The notes under the pieces are model-generated. The model did no database searches. It was not told the DNA's origin and saw only the letters and a program-made list of their open reading frames with translations. A program made the position numbers and the translations under genes. Below are positions 26,992 to 35,159 of a stretch of 64,000 nucleotides of DNA, in pieces. The stretch spans positions 444,187 through 508,186 of the forward strand of contig NZ_QCZE01000001.1 of assembly GCF_003075035.1 (NCBI RefSeq). Reading direction: 5' to 3'. Each line of letters starts with the position of its first letter. The first letter of the stretch is position 1. The DNA is from Zobellella maritima. GTDB taxonomy: Bacteria; Pseudomonadota; Gammaproteobacteria; Enterobacterales; Aeromonadaceae.

Positions 26992-27477
26992 CTATTGAAA
27001 CCATTCGGGGATGGCGCTGATCAGGGTCTCGTGCATGCGTCGGGTATGGGAGCCGTACCAGTAGATGCGCCGGCAATTCGGGCAGCGGCGCACCTGTCCC
27101 GGCAGCATCCGGATCGATTCCGGCACCAGGGTGGCGGCTTCTTCGGCGGTAGCGGTACGCAACGGTTGGTTGCACAACAGGCAGCGGCTGAACAGCTCGG
27201 CAGGGGGATGCAACTGACAGGCGTCAATCACCTCCCGTAGTTGCAGCAGTGGCGCCTCGGCGACGAGCAGCAGGGGATGGTGGGGGCGAAGAAAGCGCAC
27301 CAGGTGGTGATCCCGGGTGAGCAGCACCCGCTGTTCGGCATCGGCCAACGCGACCAGTTCTTTATCTTCGCCGGCGGGATCATAGAGGGTGTCGAAACCC
27401 AGTACCCGCAGCCAGCGGGCGAGCCGGCCCAACATGGCATCGGCGAGAAAGCGGGGAGTCGCGCCGGCCTCGTCCAT
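26992..27477 (-). CDS. Mut7-C RNase domain protein with zinc ribbon
   Basis: A 161-residue cytoplasmic protein. The amino-terminal two thirds form a PIN-like Mut7-C nuclease fold (RFLADAMLGRLARWLRVLGFDTLYD, then LLTRDHHL with the acidic residues expected of this fold). The carboxy terminus carries CxxC pairs CLLC and CPNC for a zinc ribbon, then RIYWYGSH. This architecture is widespread but the biological role is unknown. Its start follows the upstream small gene stop by 6 bases, so the two are probably co-transcribed. Confidence 0.85.
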   Translation of the reverse strand: MDEAGATPRFLADAMLGRLARWLRVLGFDTLYDPAGEDKELVALADAEQRVLLTRDHHLVRFLRPHHPLLLVAEAPLLQLREVIDACQLHPPAELFSRCLLCNQPLRTATAEEAATLVPESIRMLPGQVRRCPNCRRIYWYGSHTRRMHETLISAIPEWFQ

Positions 27478-27483
27478 GGCACG

Positions 27484-27687
27484 CTAGCGGGAGGAAGGAT
27501 CGGCCGGTTTGACGGGCTGGAAAGTATGGAACAGACACCAGTAGCAATAGATCGCAAGACCTGCGGTGATCATGCCCCAGAGCTGGGCGCCGGACAGCCA
27601 TTCATACAATGACCAGGCCAGGCAGAACAGGGTAACGGCAATACGCCGCCATAACGGCTGGAAAAAAATCAGATCCTTTTCTTTCAT
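27484..27687 (-). CDS. Small two-helix membrane protein of unknown function
   Basis: A 67-residue product, MKEKDLIFFQPLWRRIAVTLF..., with two hydrophobic stretches (about 13-30 and 33-52) and a polar tail. The ATG at 27687 has GGAG ten bases upstream. It is upstream of, and likely in operon with, the Mut7-C gene, and divergent from a cupin gene. I do not recognise the family. Confidence 0.6.
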   Translation of the reverse strand: MKEKDLIFFQPLWRRIAVTLFCLAWSLYEWLSGAQLWGMITAGLAIYCYWCLFHTFQPVKPADPSSR

Positions 27688-27788
27688 GGTGGTGGTTCTC
27701 CAGTACACACTCAATGGCAGTTAACCATCATTCAGTCCTGCTGTCGAATGTGTGTTTCACTTTTGTGATCTTTGAAAAGGAACTTGGG

Positions 27789-28145
27789 ATGATCCCACAC
27801 AACCTGGGTCATGACATACCGCCGTTACTGCCCGAAGAACTGATCCAAACCCTGGCCGGCAATGACCAGGTTCGTATTGAGCGTATCGTCTCCCGTGGCC
27901 ATGCTTCGCCCGAAGGCTTTTGGTACGATCAGGATGAGCATGAATTTGTACTGCTGGTGCAAGGGGAAGCCGAGTTGGAGCTGCGGTCACCGGCAGCGCG
28001 GATCCGTCTGCAGGCAGGAGACTATCTGCTGCTTTCCGCCCATCGCCAACACAGGGTGAGCTGGACCCACCCCGGGCAGGACACTGTCTGGTTGGCGGTG
28101 TTTTATCCGCCGGCCGCCGCGGCCGGCGGAACCATGGCCCCCTAA
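27789..28145 (+). CDS. Cupin-domain protein
   Basis: A 118-residue single-domain cupin. The first motif is HEFVLLVQGEAELEL and the second is LQAGDYLLLSAHRQHRVSWT, giving likely metal ligands His and Glu/His. It is cytoplasmic and has no signal peptide. The ATG at 27789 has AAAGGA seven bases upstream. It may be a small sensor or isomerase-like protein; nothing nearby narrows its substrate. Its end overlaps the convergent transglycosylase gene by 4 bases. Confidence 0.8.
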   Translation: MIPHNLGHDIPPLLPEELIQTLAGNDQVRIERIVSRGHASPEGFWYDQDEHEFVLLVQGEAELELRSPAARIRLQAGDYLLLSAHRQHRVSWTHPGQDTVWLAVFYPPAAAAGGTMAP

Positions 28146-29404
28146 CGCAATCGCTGCAGCAAGGACTCCGTCGGATAGCCGTCGGCAGTCAATCCCAGGG
28201 ACCGCTGGAAACGGCGGATGGCGCCGATGGAATTGGGACCAATCACGCCGTCGGCACCCTGGGTATCGAAACCGCGTTCAGTCAGGCGGCGCTGCAACTC
28301 GATCTTTTCGCTCCGGCTCAGTGCCCGCTCGTTCCTCGGCCAGGGGTGCAGGAATTCCCTGCCTCCGGCAATCCGATCGGCCAGATGGCCGACGCCCATG
28401 GCGTAGGAGGTGGCGTTGTTATAGCGGCGGATTACCTTGAAATTTTGGAAGATGGCAAAGGCCGGCCCCTGAGCGCCTGCCGGCACCAGGATGGCGGCCT
28501 CACCATGGTCGGGCAGAGCCCGGCCGTCGATGGTGGTAATGCCTTGGCTGCGCCAATAGGCTACCGGTTTCAGGTTGTTTTGATCTGCGTCCGAATAGTC
28601 GAAGCCGACCGGCAGCCTGACCTCGATTCCCCAGGGGGCTCCCTGTTGCCAGCCGAACCTTGCCAGGTAATAGGCGGTAGAGGCCAGGGCATCTGTGGGA
28701 TCATCGGACCAGATGTCGCGCCGGCCGTCGCCGGTAAAGTCCTGGGCATATTGCAGATAGCTGGTGGGCATAAATTGCGTATGGCCCATGGCGCCGGCCC
28801 AGGAGCCGCGCATCCGCTCCACCCTGGTATCGCCGGATTGCAGTATTTTCAAGGCGGCGATCAGCTGTTCTTCGGCAAAGGCCCGGCGCCGGCCCTCATA
28901 GGCAAGGGTAGCCAGACCTTCGATAGTACTGGTGTTGCCGCGATAGGAGCCGTAATTGGTTTCCATGCCCCAGATTGCCAGCAGCACCTCGGCATCCACC
29001 CGATAACGCTGCTCGATGGCGGCCAGGGTGGTGCCCAGCTCGCGTAACTTCTGGCGTCCTGTTGTCACTCTGCTCTGGGAAACGGCGGAGTCCAGGTATT
29101 CCCAGATGGGTTTGGTAAACTCCGCCTGGCGACCGTCCAGACGCATGACTTCCTGATTGAGCCGCACATTGGCAAAGGCCTGGTCGAATACCTGTGGATT
29201 GATGCCGGCGGCCATGGCCTTGGCCCGGAAGCCGTTGCGCCACTGGGCGAAGGCGGCCGCGGTGGCGGGTGGAACAGGAGACAGACTGGGTGTTGGTCTG
29301 CTTGTTGAAGAGGGAAACTCGGCTTGGTTGTTGCTGCCATTGTGACTGGCACAACCGCCAATGAGGCCAGTCAGCAAAAATGCCCCAATATAGATAGGTT
29401 TCAC
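28142..29404 (-). CDS. MltB-family lytic murein transglycosylase lipoprotein
   Basis: A 420-residue lipoprotein (lipobox LIGGC, Cys 18) that cleaves the glycan strands of peptidoglycan. The SLT_2 domain covers about 50-340; the catalytic Glu is E148 in AIWGMETNYGSYRG, followed by GAMGHTQFMPTSYLQYAQDFTGDG. A carboxy-terminal peptidoglycan-binding domain (about 355-418) recognises cell wall. The GTG at 29404 is the chosen start because AGGAG lies six bases upstream and the signal begins there; the frame runs to 29476. Confidence 0.92.
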   Translation of the reverse strand: MKPIYIGAFLLTGLIGGCASHNGSNNQAEFPSSTSRPTPSLSPVPPATAAAFAQWRNGFRAKAMAAGINPQVFDQAFANVRLNQEVMRLDGRQAEFTKPIWEYLDSAVSQSRVTTGRQKLRELGTTLAAIEQRYRVDAEVLLAIWGMETNYGSYRGNTSTIEGLATLAYEGRRRAFAEEQLIAALKILQSGDTRVERMRGSWAGAMGHTQFMPTSYLQYAQDFTGDGRRDIWSDDPTDALASTAYYLARFGWQQGAPWGIEVRLPVGFDYSDADQNNLKPVAYWRSQGITTIDGRALPDHGEAAILVPAGAQGPAFAIFQNFKVIRRYNNATSYAMGVGHLADRIAGGREFLHPWPRNERALSRSEKIELQRRLTERGFDTQGADGVIGPNSIGAIRRFQRSLGLTADGYPTESLLQRLR

Positions 29405-29499
29405 GGTTTCTCCTGGCTCCGCTAGATATGTGCGGCAGCATATCCTATGGCAGTAAAAAATAAAGCCATATATCACTGAGTCCTGTTTCGGGAGATGGG

Positions 29500-30144
29500 T
29501 TAGCTACCAAAAGCAGCGAGCAGGGCGCATACTTCTTCATCGCTGACCTGGGGAAACTGTCGATACCACTGGCCCACCGAGTGAAAGCTGGCCGGGGTGA
29601 TTAAGCAGACGAAATCGTCTACCTTTGCGGCGATGCGTTGGGCCGCCTCATGGGAGCCTACCGGAACCGCCACTACCAGGCGCCGGGGATGCAGCGAGTG
29701 CAGTGCCGAGACCGCCGCCGCCATGGTCGCCCCGGTGGCCAGACCATCATCAACCACAATCACCGTATGGTCGGCGACCTCAAGCGGTTGTGCCTGGCCG
29801 CGATAGGCTTTTTCCCGGCGGGCCAGTTCGGCGCTTTCCCGCTGGACCACCATCTGTATTTGTGCCGGCGTGATGTCACTGCTGCGCAGCAACTGATGGT
29901 TGAGCACCTGGGCGCCACCCGATGCAATGGCCCCCATGGCCAGCTCCGGGTGGTAGGGGAAGCCGAGTTTACGTACCAGCAGCACATCAAGCGGGGCATG
30001 GAGGGCCAGGGCTATTTCGTATGCAATAGGTACACCGCCGCGGGGCAGCCCCAATACCATTAATCGGGGCTGGTCCTGGTATGCGGCCAAGGCGCTGGCC
30101 AGGGCCTTGCCCGCCGCGCGTCTGTGCTCGAAGTGATGGTCCAC
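29500..30144 (-). CDS. Phosphoribosyltransferase-family protein
   Basis: A 214-residue type I PRTase fold protein. The PRPP-binding signature is VIVVDDGLATGATM, and the amino terminus VLGLPRGGVPIAYEIALAL is typical of the stand-alone PRTase group often annotated as a predicted phosphoribosyltransferase. Specificity is unknown. The start is GTG with AGAGGG seven bases upstream. Confidence 0.85.
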   Translation of the reverse strand: MDHHFEHRRAAGKALASALAAYQDQPRLMVLGLPRGGVPIAYEIALALHAPLDVLLVRKLGFPYHPELAMGAIASGGAQVLNHQLLRSSDITPAQIQMVVQRESAELARREKAYRGQAQPLEVADHTVIVVDDGLATGATMAAAVSALHSLHPRRLVVAVPVGSHEAAQRIAAKVDDFVCLITPASFHSVGQWYRQFPQVSDEEVCALLAAFGS

Positions 30145-30294
30145 AGTGTGTCCCTCTCAACTGGTGTGCGGTACCGACAAGCCGGCTTACCGTCGACTCT
30201 CCCATGATTTAACAGTAGCATCTGTTTATAATGCCCGTTTGCCCCGAGGCCGTTGTTGGGGGCGAGTCATCGATTTCAGTCAGGAGCATACCCT

Positions 30295-30609
30295 GTGAAG
30301 TGTCCATCTTGTCAGCAAGTTTTTCGGCCGTCCCAGGTGGTCGACTCCAGGGCCCATGGTGTGGACGTGCGTTTTGGCTGCCCTCATTGTCGGGCCAGGC
30401 TGGCGGTAAACGGGCGGGCAACCCGGATCAAGCTGATGGGCTTCGTGCTGATGATGGCGGGCTCGGGCGTCATGTTGTGGGCGCCCGAGCGCTCCTGGAT
30501 ATTCGGCTCCATGGTTTGTATCGCGGGGGCCGTGATGGCGTTCAGTGCCCGCCGCCGGGAACTAAGGCTGCAGTGGCTGGACAGACCCGGCAGCCGGGAT
30601 AAAGGGTAA
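30295..30609 (+). CDS. Zinc-ribbon membrane protein of unknown function
   Basis: A 104-residue protein whose first 35 residues carry two CxxC knuckles (MKCPSCQQVF and GCPHCRARL), a zinc-finger/MJ0042-like ribbon. Two hydrophobic helices follow (about 46-60 and 66-82), then a basic tail. The start is a GTG at 30295 with AGGAG eight bases upstream. I know of no assigned function for this layout. Confidence 0.65.
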   Translation: MKCPSCQQVFRPSQVVDSRAHGVDVRFGCPHCRARLAVNGRATRIKLMGFVLMMAGSGVMLWAPERSWIFGSMVCIAGAVMAFSARRRELRLQWLDRPGSRDKG

Positions 30610-30692
30610 CCCCTTGGGAAAACGGGCGAGGGTGCGACAATACCCTTGCTTCGGATATGGACCCTCTGGTCCATCGTTCAGGAGTAAAGCCT

Positions 30693-31169
30693 GTGTATCT
30701 GATACGGGACTATCATGAAACGGATTTAAGCCGCCTGGCACTGATCTACCGTGATGCGGTTGTTGCCCAGGGTGGCATGGGCTATAGCAGCGGGCAGGTG
30801 GCGGCATGGTCTGAGTTTCCCTGTCGATATGCCGATGAATTCCGGACCATGGTCGAGCGGGGCTATACCCGGGTGGTCTGCCGGCGGCAGACGCCGGTGG
30901 CCTTTGCCACCCTGTATCCTGACCATCACCTGGCGCTGCTGTATGTGCTGGCCGAACATAGCCGTCGGGGCCTGGCAGGCCGGTTATGTGCCGACATGCA
31001 ACAAGAAGCCCAACGTCGGGGGGCTGTGAGGCTGACGACTGACGCCAGCCTGCTGTCCAGGCCGGTGTTTGAACGATGCGGATTCCAGGTGATGGAGCGG
31101 CAGGAGGTGACCCGGGATGGGCAGGTCTTTACCCGGTTTGCGATGGCCAAGCTGTTGAGGCTTCCTTAA
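30693..31169 (+). CDS. GNAT-family N-acetyltransferase
   Basis: A 158-residue acetyltransferase fold: VYLIRDYHETDLSRLALIYRDAV at the start, the beta4/acetyl-CoA region LALLYVLAEHSRRGLAGRLCADMQ with a degenerate R/Q-x-x-G-x-A-like pyrophosphate loop (RRGLAG), and RPVFERCGFQVMERQEV near the end. The start is GTG at 30693 with AGGAG eight bases upstream; an in-frame ATG at 30657 lacks a site. Substrate unknown. Confidence 0.82.
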   Translation: MYLIRDYHETDLSRLALIYRDAVVAQGGMGYSSGQVAAWSEFPCRYADEFRTMVERGYTRVVCRRQTPVAFATLYPDHHLALLYVLAEHSRRGLAGRLCADMQQEAQRRGAVRLTTDASLLSRPVFERCGFQVMERQEVTRDGQVFTRFAMAKLLRLP

Positions 31170-31310
31170 TTCGCGGCCATTAACTCTGGCATTACCCACC
31201 ACACTTATTTTACCCCGACCGCTTATCTTGCTGGTGCCATCTGGCCATTTATTCCAAAATAGTGGCCACAGGGACAAGCCCGTTTATTTTTGGCGTAGAG
31301 GAGATCATCA

Positions 31311-32180
31311 GTGGCCAAGCCGAAAGACACCTATTATCTAACCGCCCATTGCACCGGCAGCCTGGGCACTGTCGATGTGGTGACCCGTTACCTGCGAGAG
31401 CAGGGCTGTTATGTGGTAGAAATGCAGACCTTTGATGATGTGGTCAGCAAGCACTTTTTTATCCGGGTCGAATTCAGGCCACCCGGGGAGCAGACCTTCG
31501 ATGAAAGCAGCTTTAGGTCCGGCTTTGAATCGCGGGCCGGGACCTTCGCCATGCAATGGCAGCTGACCGCCACCAGCTACCGACCCAATGTGGTAATCAT
31601 GGTTTCGAAATTCGATCATTGCCTGAACGACTTGCTATATCGCTATCGCACCGGACAGCTGGCCATCGAAATTCCCGCCATTATCTCCAACCACCCGGAT
31701 CTGCAACGGCTGGCCGACTGGCACCATATTCCCTATTATCACCTGCCGGTAAGCGCCGACAACCGGGCCGAGCAGGAAGCCCAGGTGCTCAATGTGATAG
31801 ATGAGTGCGAGGCGGATCTGGTGGTGCTGGCGCGCTATATGCAGGTGTTGAGTCCGGAAATGTGCGATACCCTCAACGGCAAGGCCATTAACATTCACCA
31901 CTCTTTACTGCCCGGCTTCAAGGGGGCTAAACCCTATCACCAGGCTTATGACAAAGGGGTCAAGCTGGTCGGCGCCACCGCGCACTATATCAATAACGAT
32001 TTGGATGAAGGCCCGATCATTACCCAGGGCGTCGAGGTGGTGGATCATAGCCATTATCCGGAGCAGTTGACCGCCAAGGGGCGGGACATCGAGTGCATTA
32101 CCCTGGCGCGGGCGGTGCAATACCATATCGAGCAGCGGGTCTTCCTGCATAACGGCAAGACAGTGGTATTTACCAGTTAA
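31311..32180 (+). CDS. purU: Formyltetrahydrofolate deformylase
   Basis: A 289-residue enzyme that hydrolyses 10-formyltetrahydrofolate to formate and tetrahydrofolate, balancing one-carbon pools and feeding formate to PurT. It has an amino-terminal ACT domain (1-85, CTGSLGTVDVVTRYLREQG) and a formyltransferase-type catalytic domain with N194 and H196 in INIHHSLLPGFKGAKPYHQAY, and D232 in LDEGPII. The start is GTG preceded by GAGGAG eight bases upstream. Confidence 0.95.
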   Translation: MAKPKDTYYLTAHCTGSLGTVDVVTRYLREQGCYVVEMQTFDDVVSKHFFIRVEFRPPGEQTFDESSFRSGFESRAGTFAMQWQLTATSYRPNVVIMVSKFDHCLNDLLYRYRTGQLAIEIPAIISNHPDLQRLADWHHIPYYHLPVSADNRAEQEAQVLNVIDECEADLVVLARYMQVLSPEMCDTLNGKAINIHHSLLPGFKGAKPYHQAYDKGVKLVGATAHYINNDLDEGPIITQGVEVVDHSHYPEQLTAKGRDIECITLARAVQYHIEQRVFLHNGKTVVFTS

Positions 32181-32279
32181 TCTCCCTACGTTGTTAACAA
32201 TACTTTTTACCTGGCCGTCGGGCGCTGATATAAGCCCGGCGCGTTTTGTCGTGCCAAGATGATCCCATGGAGTGAATCA

Positions 32280-34235
32280 ATGAAAAGAAATATCCTGGCC
32301 TGCAGTTTGGCATTGGCCCTCGCCGCCTGCGCCGGCACCGAGCCCGAGCAGCCTTTCACCCTGACAGTGGCGCATATCAACGACACCCACTCTCACTTCG
32401 ATGCCACCCCGGGCGAGCTCCGCGTTGAGGGGCAGAACCTGTTTACCCGCTTCGGCGGTCATCCCCGGCTCTTGGCCCAGGCCAATCAATTGCGTCGGCA
32501 GGCCGAGGCCAGCGATCAAGGTCTGTTGTTCCTGCATGGTGGTGATGCCTGGCAGGGTACGGGCTATTTCAAACTCAACAATGGCACCATGAATGCGGAT
32601 GTGCTGAGTCGTATGGAGCTGGACGCGATGGCCCTGGGGAACCATGAGTTCGATCTGGATAATGCCCGGCTGGCGGCCTTTATCGAACAGGTGAGTTTCC
32701 CCGTGCTGGCGGCCAACCTGGATGCCAGCGAGGACCCGCACCTGGCCAGCCAGGAAAACCTCAAACCCTATGTGCTCTACGCCTTCAGTGGTGTGGAAAA
32801 GCGCCGTATAGATAGCCTGGAAGAGGCGGATGACGATCCTGTGGTCGCGGTCATGGGTCTGGTGCTGGAAGATATGCCCGACATTTCTCCTCATGTCGGG
32901 GCATTGCGTTTCGAACGGGAAGTGGCGAGTGCTCAAAAAACCGTGGATACGCTGCAGGCCATGGGGGTCGATAAAATCGTCGCCCTCACTCACCTGGGCC
33001 TGGAACGGGATCAGAGACTGGCGCAAGAGGTGAACGGCATCGATCTGATCGTCGGTGGTCACTCCCATACCCTGATGGGGGACTTCAGTAACCTGGGGCT
33101 GGCCCGTGACGAACCCTATGCCAGGCAGTTCACCAACCCGGACGGTCAGGGTAAAACCTGTGTGGTGCAGGCCGGTCAATATGCCCAAGCCATGGGGCGG
33201 GTCGATATCACCTTTGACGGGCAGGGTCGGCTGGCAGCCTGTGGCGGGCAAAACACCCTGTTGTCGGATAACCGGTTTTATGACGATATCCGCCGGCAAC
33301 AGCAAGACCGGCTCGATAAGCAGGCCGAAGGGCGGGTGCGCAATTTTGTAATGGCTCAGCCCAATATCGCCTTGGTGGAAGAGGATGCCGCCTTGCGTGA
33401 ACATATAGACGGTCAATATCGACCCGCATTGGAGCAGGCCTATGGCGCCGTGATCGGCCAGGTGCCCGCCGCCCTGCAGCATGTACGCCTGCCCGGTGAA
33501 AAAGGCAGTGACCGTCATGGCTCAGATGTCGCTCCCCTGGTGGCGGCCAGCCAGCTGTATTGGGTGAATCGGCCCGAGGTACAGGCACTGACCGGCCGTC
33601 ATATCGATTTTGCCCTGGTCGGCGCCGGCAGCGTGCGCAACAGCCTGGAGCAGGGAGAGTTCAGGGAGGGTAATGCCAGCCTGGAATTGCTGCCGTTTGC
33701 CAATGCCCTGAGTGTATTGTCGCTGACCGGTCAGCAAGTCGCGGCCCTGCTGATCGATGTGGTGAACCAGAGCCTGCCGGAAGGCGCCCATACCGGTAAG
33801 TTTCCTTACAGCAGTGGCCTGCGTTACCAATTCAACGAAACCCAGCCGGGTAAGGGCTATATCGGTCAGCTGGAATATCTCGCGGACGGCCAATGGCAGC
33901 GCATTCAGCCGAACAAGCTCTATCATGTGGTGATGAGCAGCTACAGCGCCTCGGGCAATGACGGCTGGGAAGCCCTGTTCCGGGCCCAGGAGATATTGTC
34001 CGACCGCCTGGATCTGGCCTACGTCAACAAGCGGTTGACCCTCTTCCCTGTGGCGCGCTTGAGCAAGACCGCGGAGGGCAAGGTGCAGGTGCATTATGCC
34101 AACGGTGCCCTGGACTGCAGTGCCGACGGCGTACGTTGTAATACCGACGCCCAGGCCTTTATCGATTATGTCCGCGATCAGCGCCCGGTGCTGACTCCGC
34201 TTGCCGAGCCTACCGTTACCCTCAACCGGTTGTAA
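32280..34235 (+). CDS. Lipoprotein 5'-nucleotidase (UshA/NadN/NutA-like)
   Basis: A 651-residue secreted nucleotidase. The signal MKRNILACSLALALAACAG ends in a lipobox (LAAC, Cys 17), so it is membrane-anchored, as in Vibrio NutA-type enzymes, unlike soluble E. coli UshA. The metallophosphoesterase domain has HINDTHSHFD, GGDAWQG, GNHEFD and VGGHSHT; the carboxy-terminal substrate domain has AGSVRNSLEQGEFREGN, FPYSSGLRYQFNE and SASGNDG. It would release nucleosides and phosphate from external nucleotides. The ATG at 32280 has GGAG seven bases upstream. Confidence 0.88.
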   Translation: MKRNILACSLALALAACAGTEPEQPFTLTVAHINDTHSHFDATPGELRVEGQNLFTRFGGHPRLLAQANQLRRQAEASDQGLLFLHGGDAWQGTGYFKLNNGTMNADVLSRMELDAMALGNHEFDLDNARLAAFIEQVSFPVLAANLDASEDPHLASQENLKPYVLYAFSGVEKRRIDSLEEADDDPVVAVMGLVLEDMPDISPHVGALRFEREVASAQKTVDTLQAMGVDKIVALTHLGLERDQRLAQEVNGIDLIVGGHSHTLMGDFSNLGLARDEPYARQFTNPDGQGKTCVVQAGQYAQAMGRVDITFDGQGRLAACGGQNTLLSDNRFYDDIRRQQQDRLDKQAEGRVRNFVMAQPNIALVEEDAALREHIDGQYRPALEQAYGAVIGQVPAALQHVRLPGEKGSDRHGSDVAPLVAASQLYWVNRPEVQALTGRHIDFALVGAGSVRNSLEQGEFREGNASLELLPFANALSVLSLTGQQVAALLIDVVNQSLPEGAHTGKFPYSSGLRYQFNETQPGKGYIGQLEYLADGQWQRIQPNKLYHVVMSSYSASGNDGWEALFRAQEILSDRLDLAYVNKRLTLFPVARLSKTAEGKVQVHYANGALDCSADGVRCNTDAQAFIDYVRDQRPVLTPLAEPTVTLNRL

Positions 34236-34574
34236 GGTGCGCCCCATCGGGCGCCGTTAAAAACGGGAGCAGAGCCGGTAGCGCCTATTCGCGGTACCGG
34301 CTCAAGTTTATCAAGTACCGCGAATTTTACCCGCAGGGAAAGCCCCGCTGCGTGCCTGTTCGGTAAGGTTCTGGGTACCACATGTAGTTTATTGCGATGC
34401 CATCTGCTATTTTTTTTCTTTTGCAATAGAGCACTTACCACGAGTTGGATTCATTCGAAACCTATTGATTGTAAAGGCTTTCTTGAAAGCTTTAATGGCT
34501 TTATTATCCGTTTTCCCGATAGATGTTAGACTGACTTTGAGACTCTTTTGAGTTTTCATCATTTAGGAGCAATT
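34236..34574. other. Intergenic region with two stem-loops
   Basis: The 339 bases after the nucleotidase contain GCGCCC/GGGCGC around CATC at about 34241-34256, and GAGCCGGTA/TACCGGCTC around a 14-base loop at about 34273-34304. Neither is followed by a clean T tract, so only weak termination is suggested. The downstream part is AT-rich and probably holds the promoter of the next gene pair. I see no gene. Confidence 0.45.
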
Positions 34575-35156
34575 ATGACCAGATGGGCTATTTTTACGGA
34601 ACACCGGGCTGTGGTTGGCAGAACAGCCGAATGGTGCCGGCAAGCCAATATCCGGTTCGCCTCCCTGTTTATTCTCCTCTTTAGTTTGTTTGGTCTGGTT
34701 TCGTCACCGAGGGCCGCCGAACTGGCCGTCCCCACGGGCCCGGTAGTGTTCTCCGTTACCGGCCAAATCCAAGTGCGTAATGCCGGTGATCAGGCCGACT
34801 TTGACTATCAGCTGCTGCAGAGCCTGCCGCAAAATGAGATTCGTACGGGTACCCCTTGGACCGATGGCGAGCATGTCTACCGCGGGGTCCTGCTCAGCGA
34901 TTTGCTGGCGCGGGTGGGGGCCCGGGGCAAGATCATGCGGGCCAACGCACTCAATGACTACCATGTGGACATTCCTCTTCAGGGGCTGCGTCACTATCCC
35001 GTGCTGTTGGCCACCCATCAGGACGGTAAAAAGATGCGCATCCGGGATAAGGGCCCGGTGTGGATAATCCTGCCGCTCAAGGATTATCCCGAACTCAACA
35101 CCAAAAGGCACCACGAAACTATGGTGTGGCAACTGCGCAGCCTGGATATCCGCTAA
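34575..35156 (+). CDS. Sulfite-oxidase-fold (molybdopterin-binding-like) periplasmic protein without cofactor Cys
   Basis: A 193-residue exported protein. An amino-terminal membrane/signal segment (about 27-50, FASLFILLFSLFGLVSS) is followed by a domain typical of proteins annotated as oxidoreductase molybdopterin-binding: RTGTPWTDGEHVYRGVLLSDLLARVGA, ALNDYHVDIPLQGL and IRDKGPVWIILPL. The only Cys (C20) lies before the export segment, so the cysteine that ligates molybdenum in true members is absent; a binding or sensory role is more likely than catalysis. The ATG has AGGAG seven bases upstream. It ends 3 bases before a GGDEF-EAL gene, so the two are probably one functional unit. Confidence 0.75.
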   Translation: MTRWAIFTEHRAVVGRTAEWCRQANIRFASLFILLFSLFGLVSSPRAAELAVPTGPVVFSVTGQIQVRNAGDQADFDYQLLQSLPQNEIRTGTPWTDGEHVYRGVLLSDLLARVGARGKIMRANALNDYHVDIPLQGLRHYPVLLATHQDGKKMRIRDKGPVWIILPLKDYPELNTKRHHETMVWQLRSLDIR

Positions 35157-35159
35157 ATC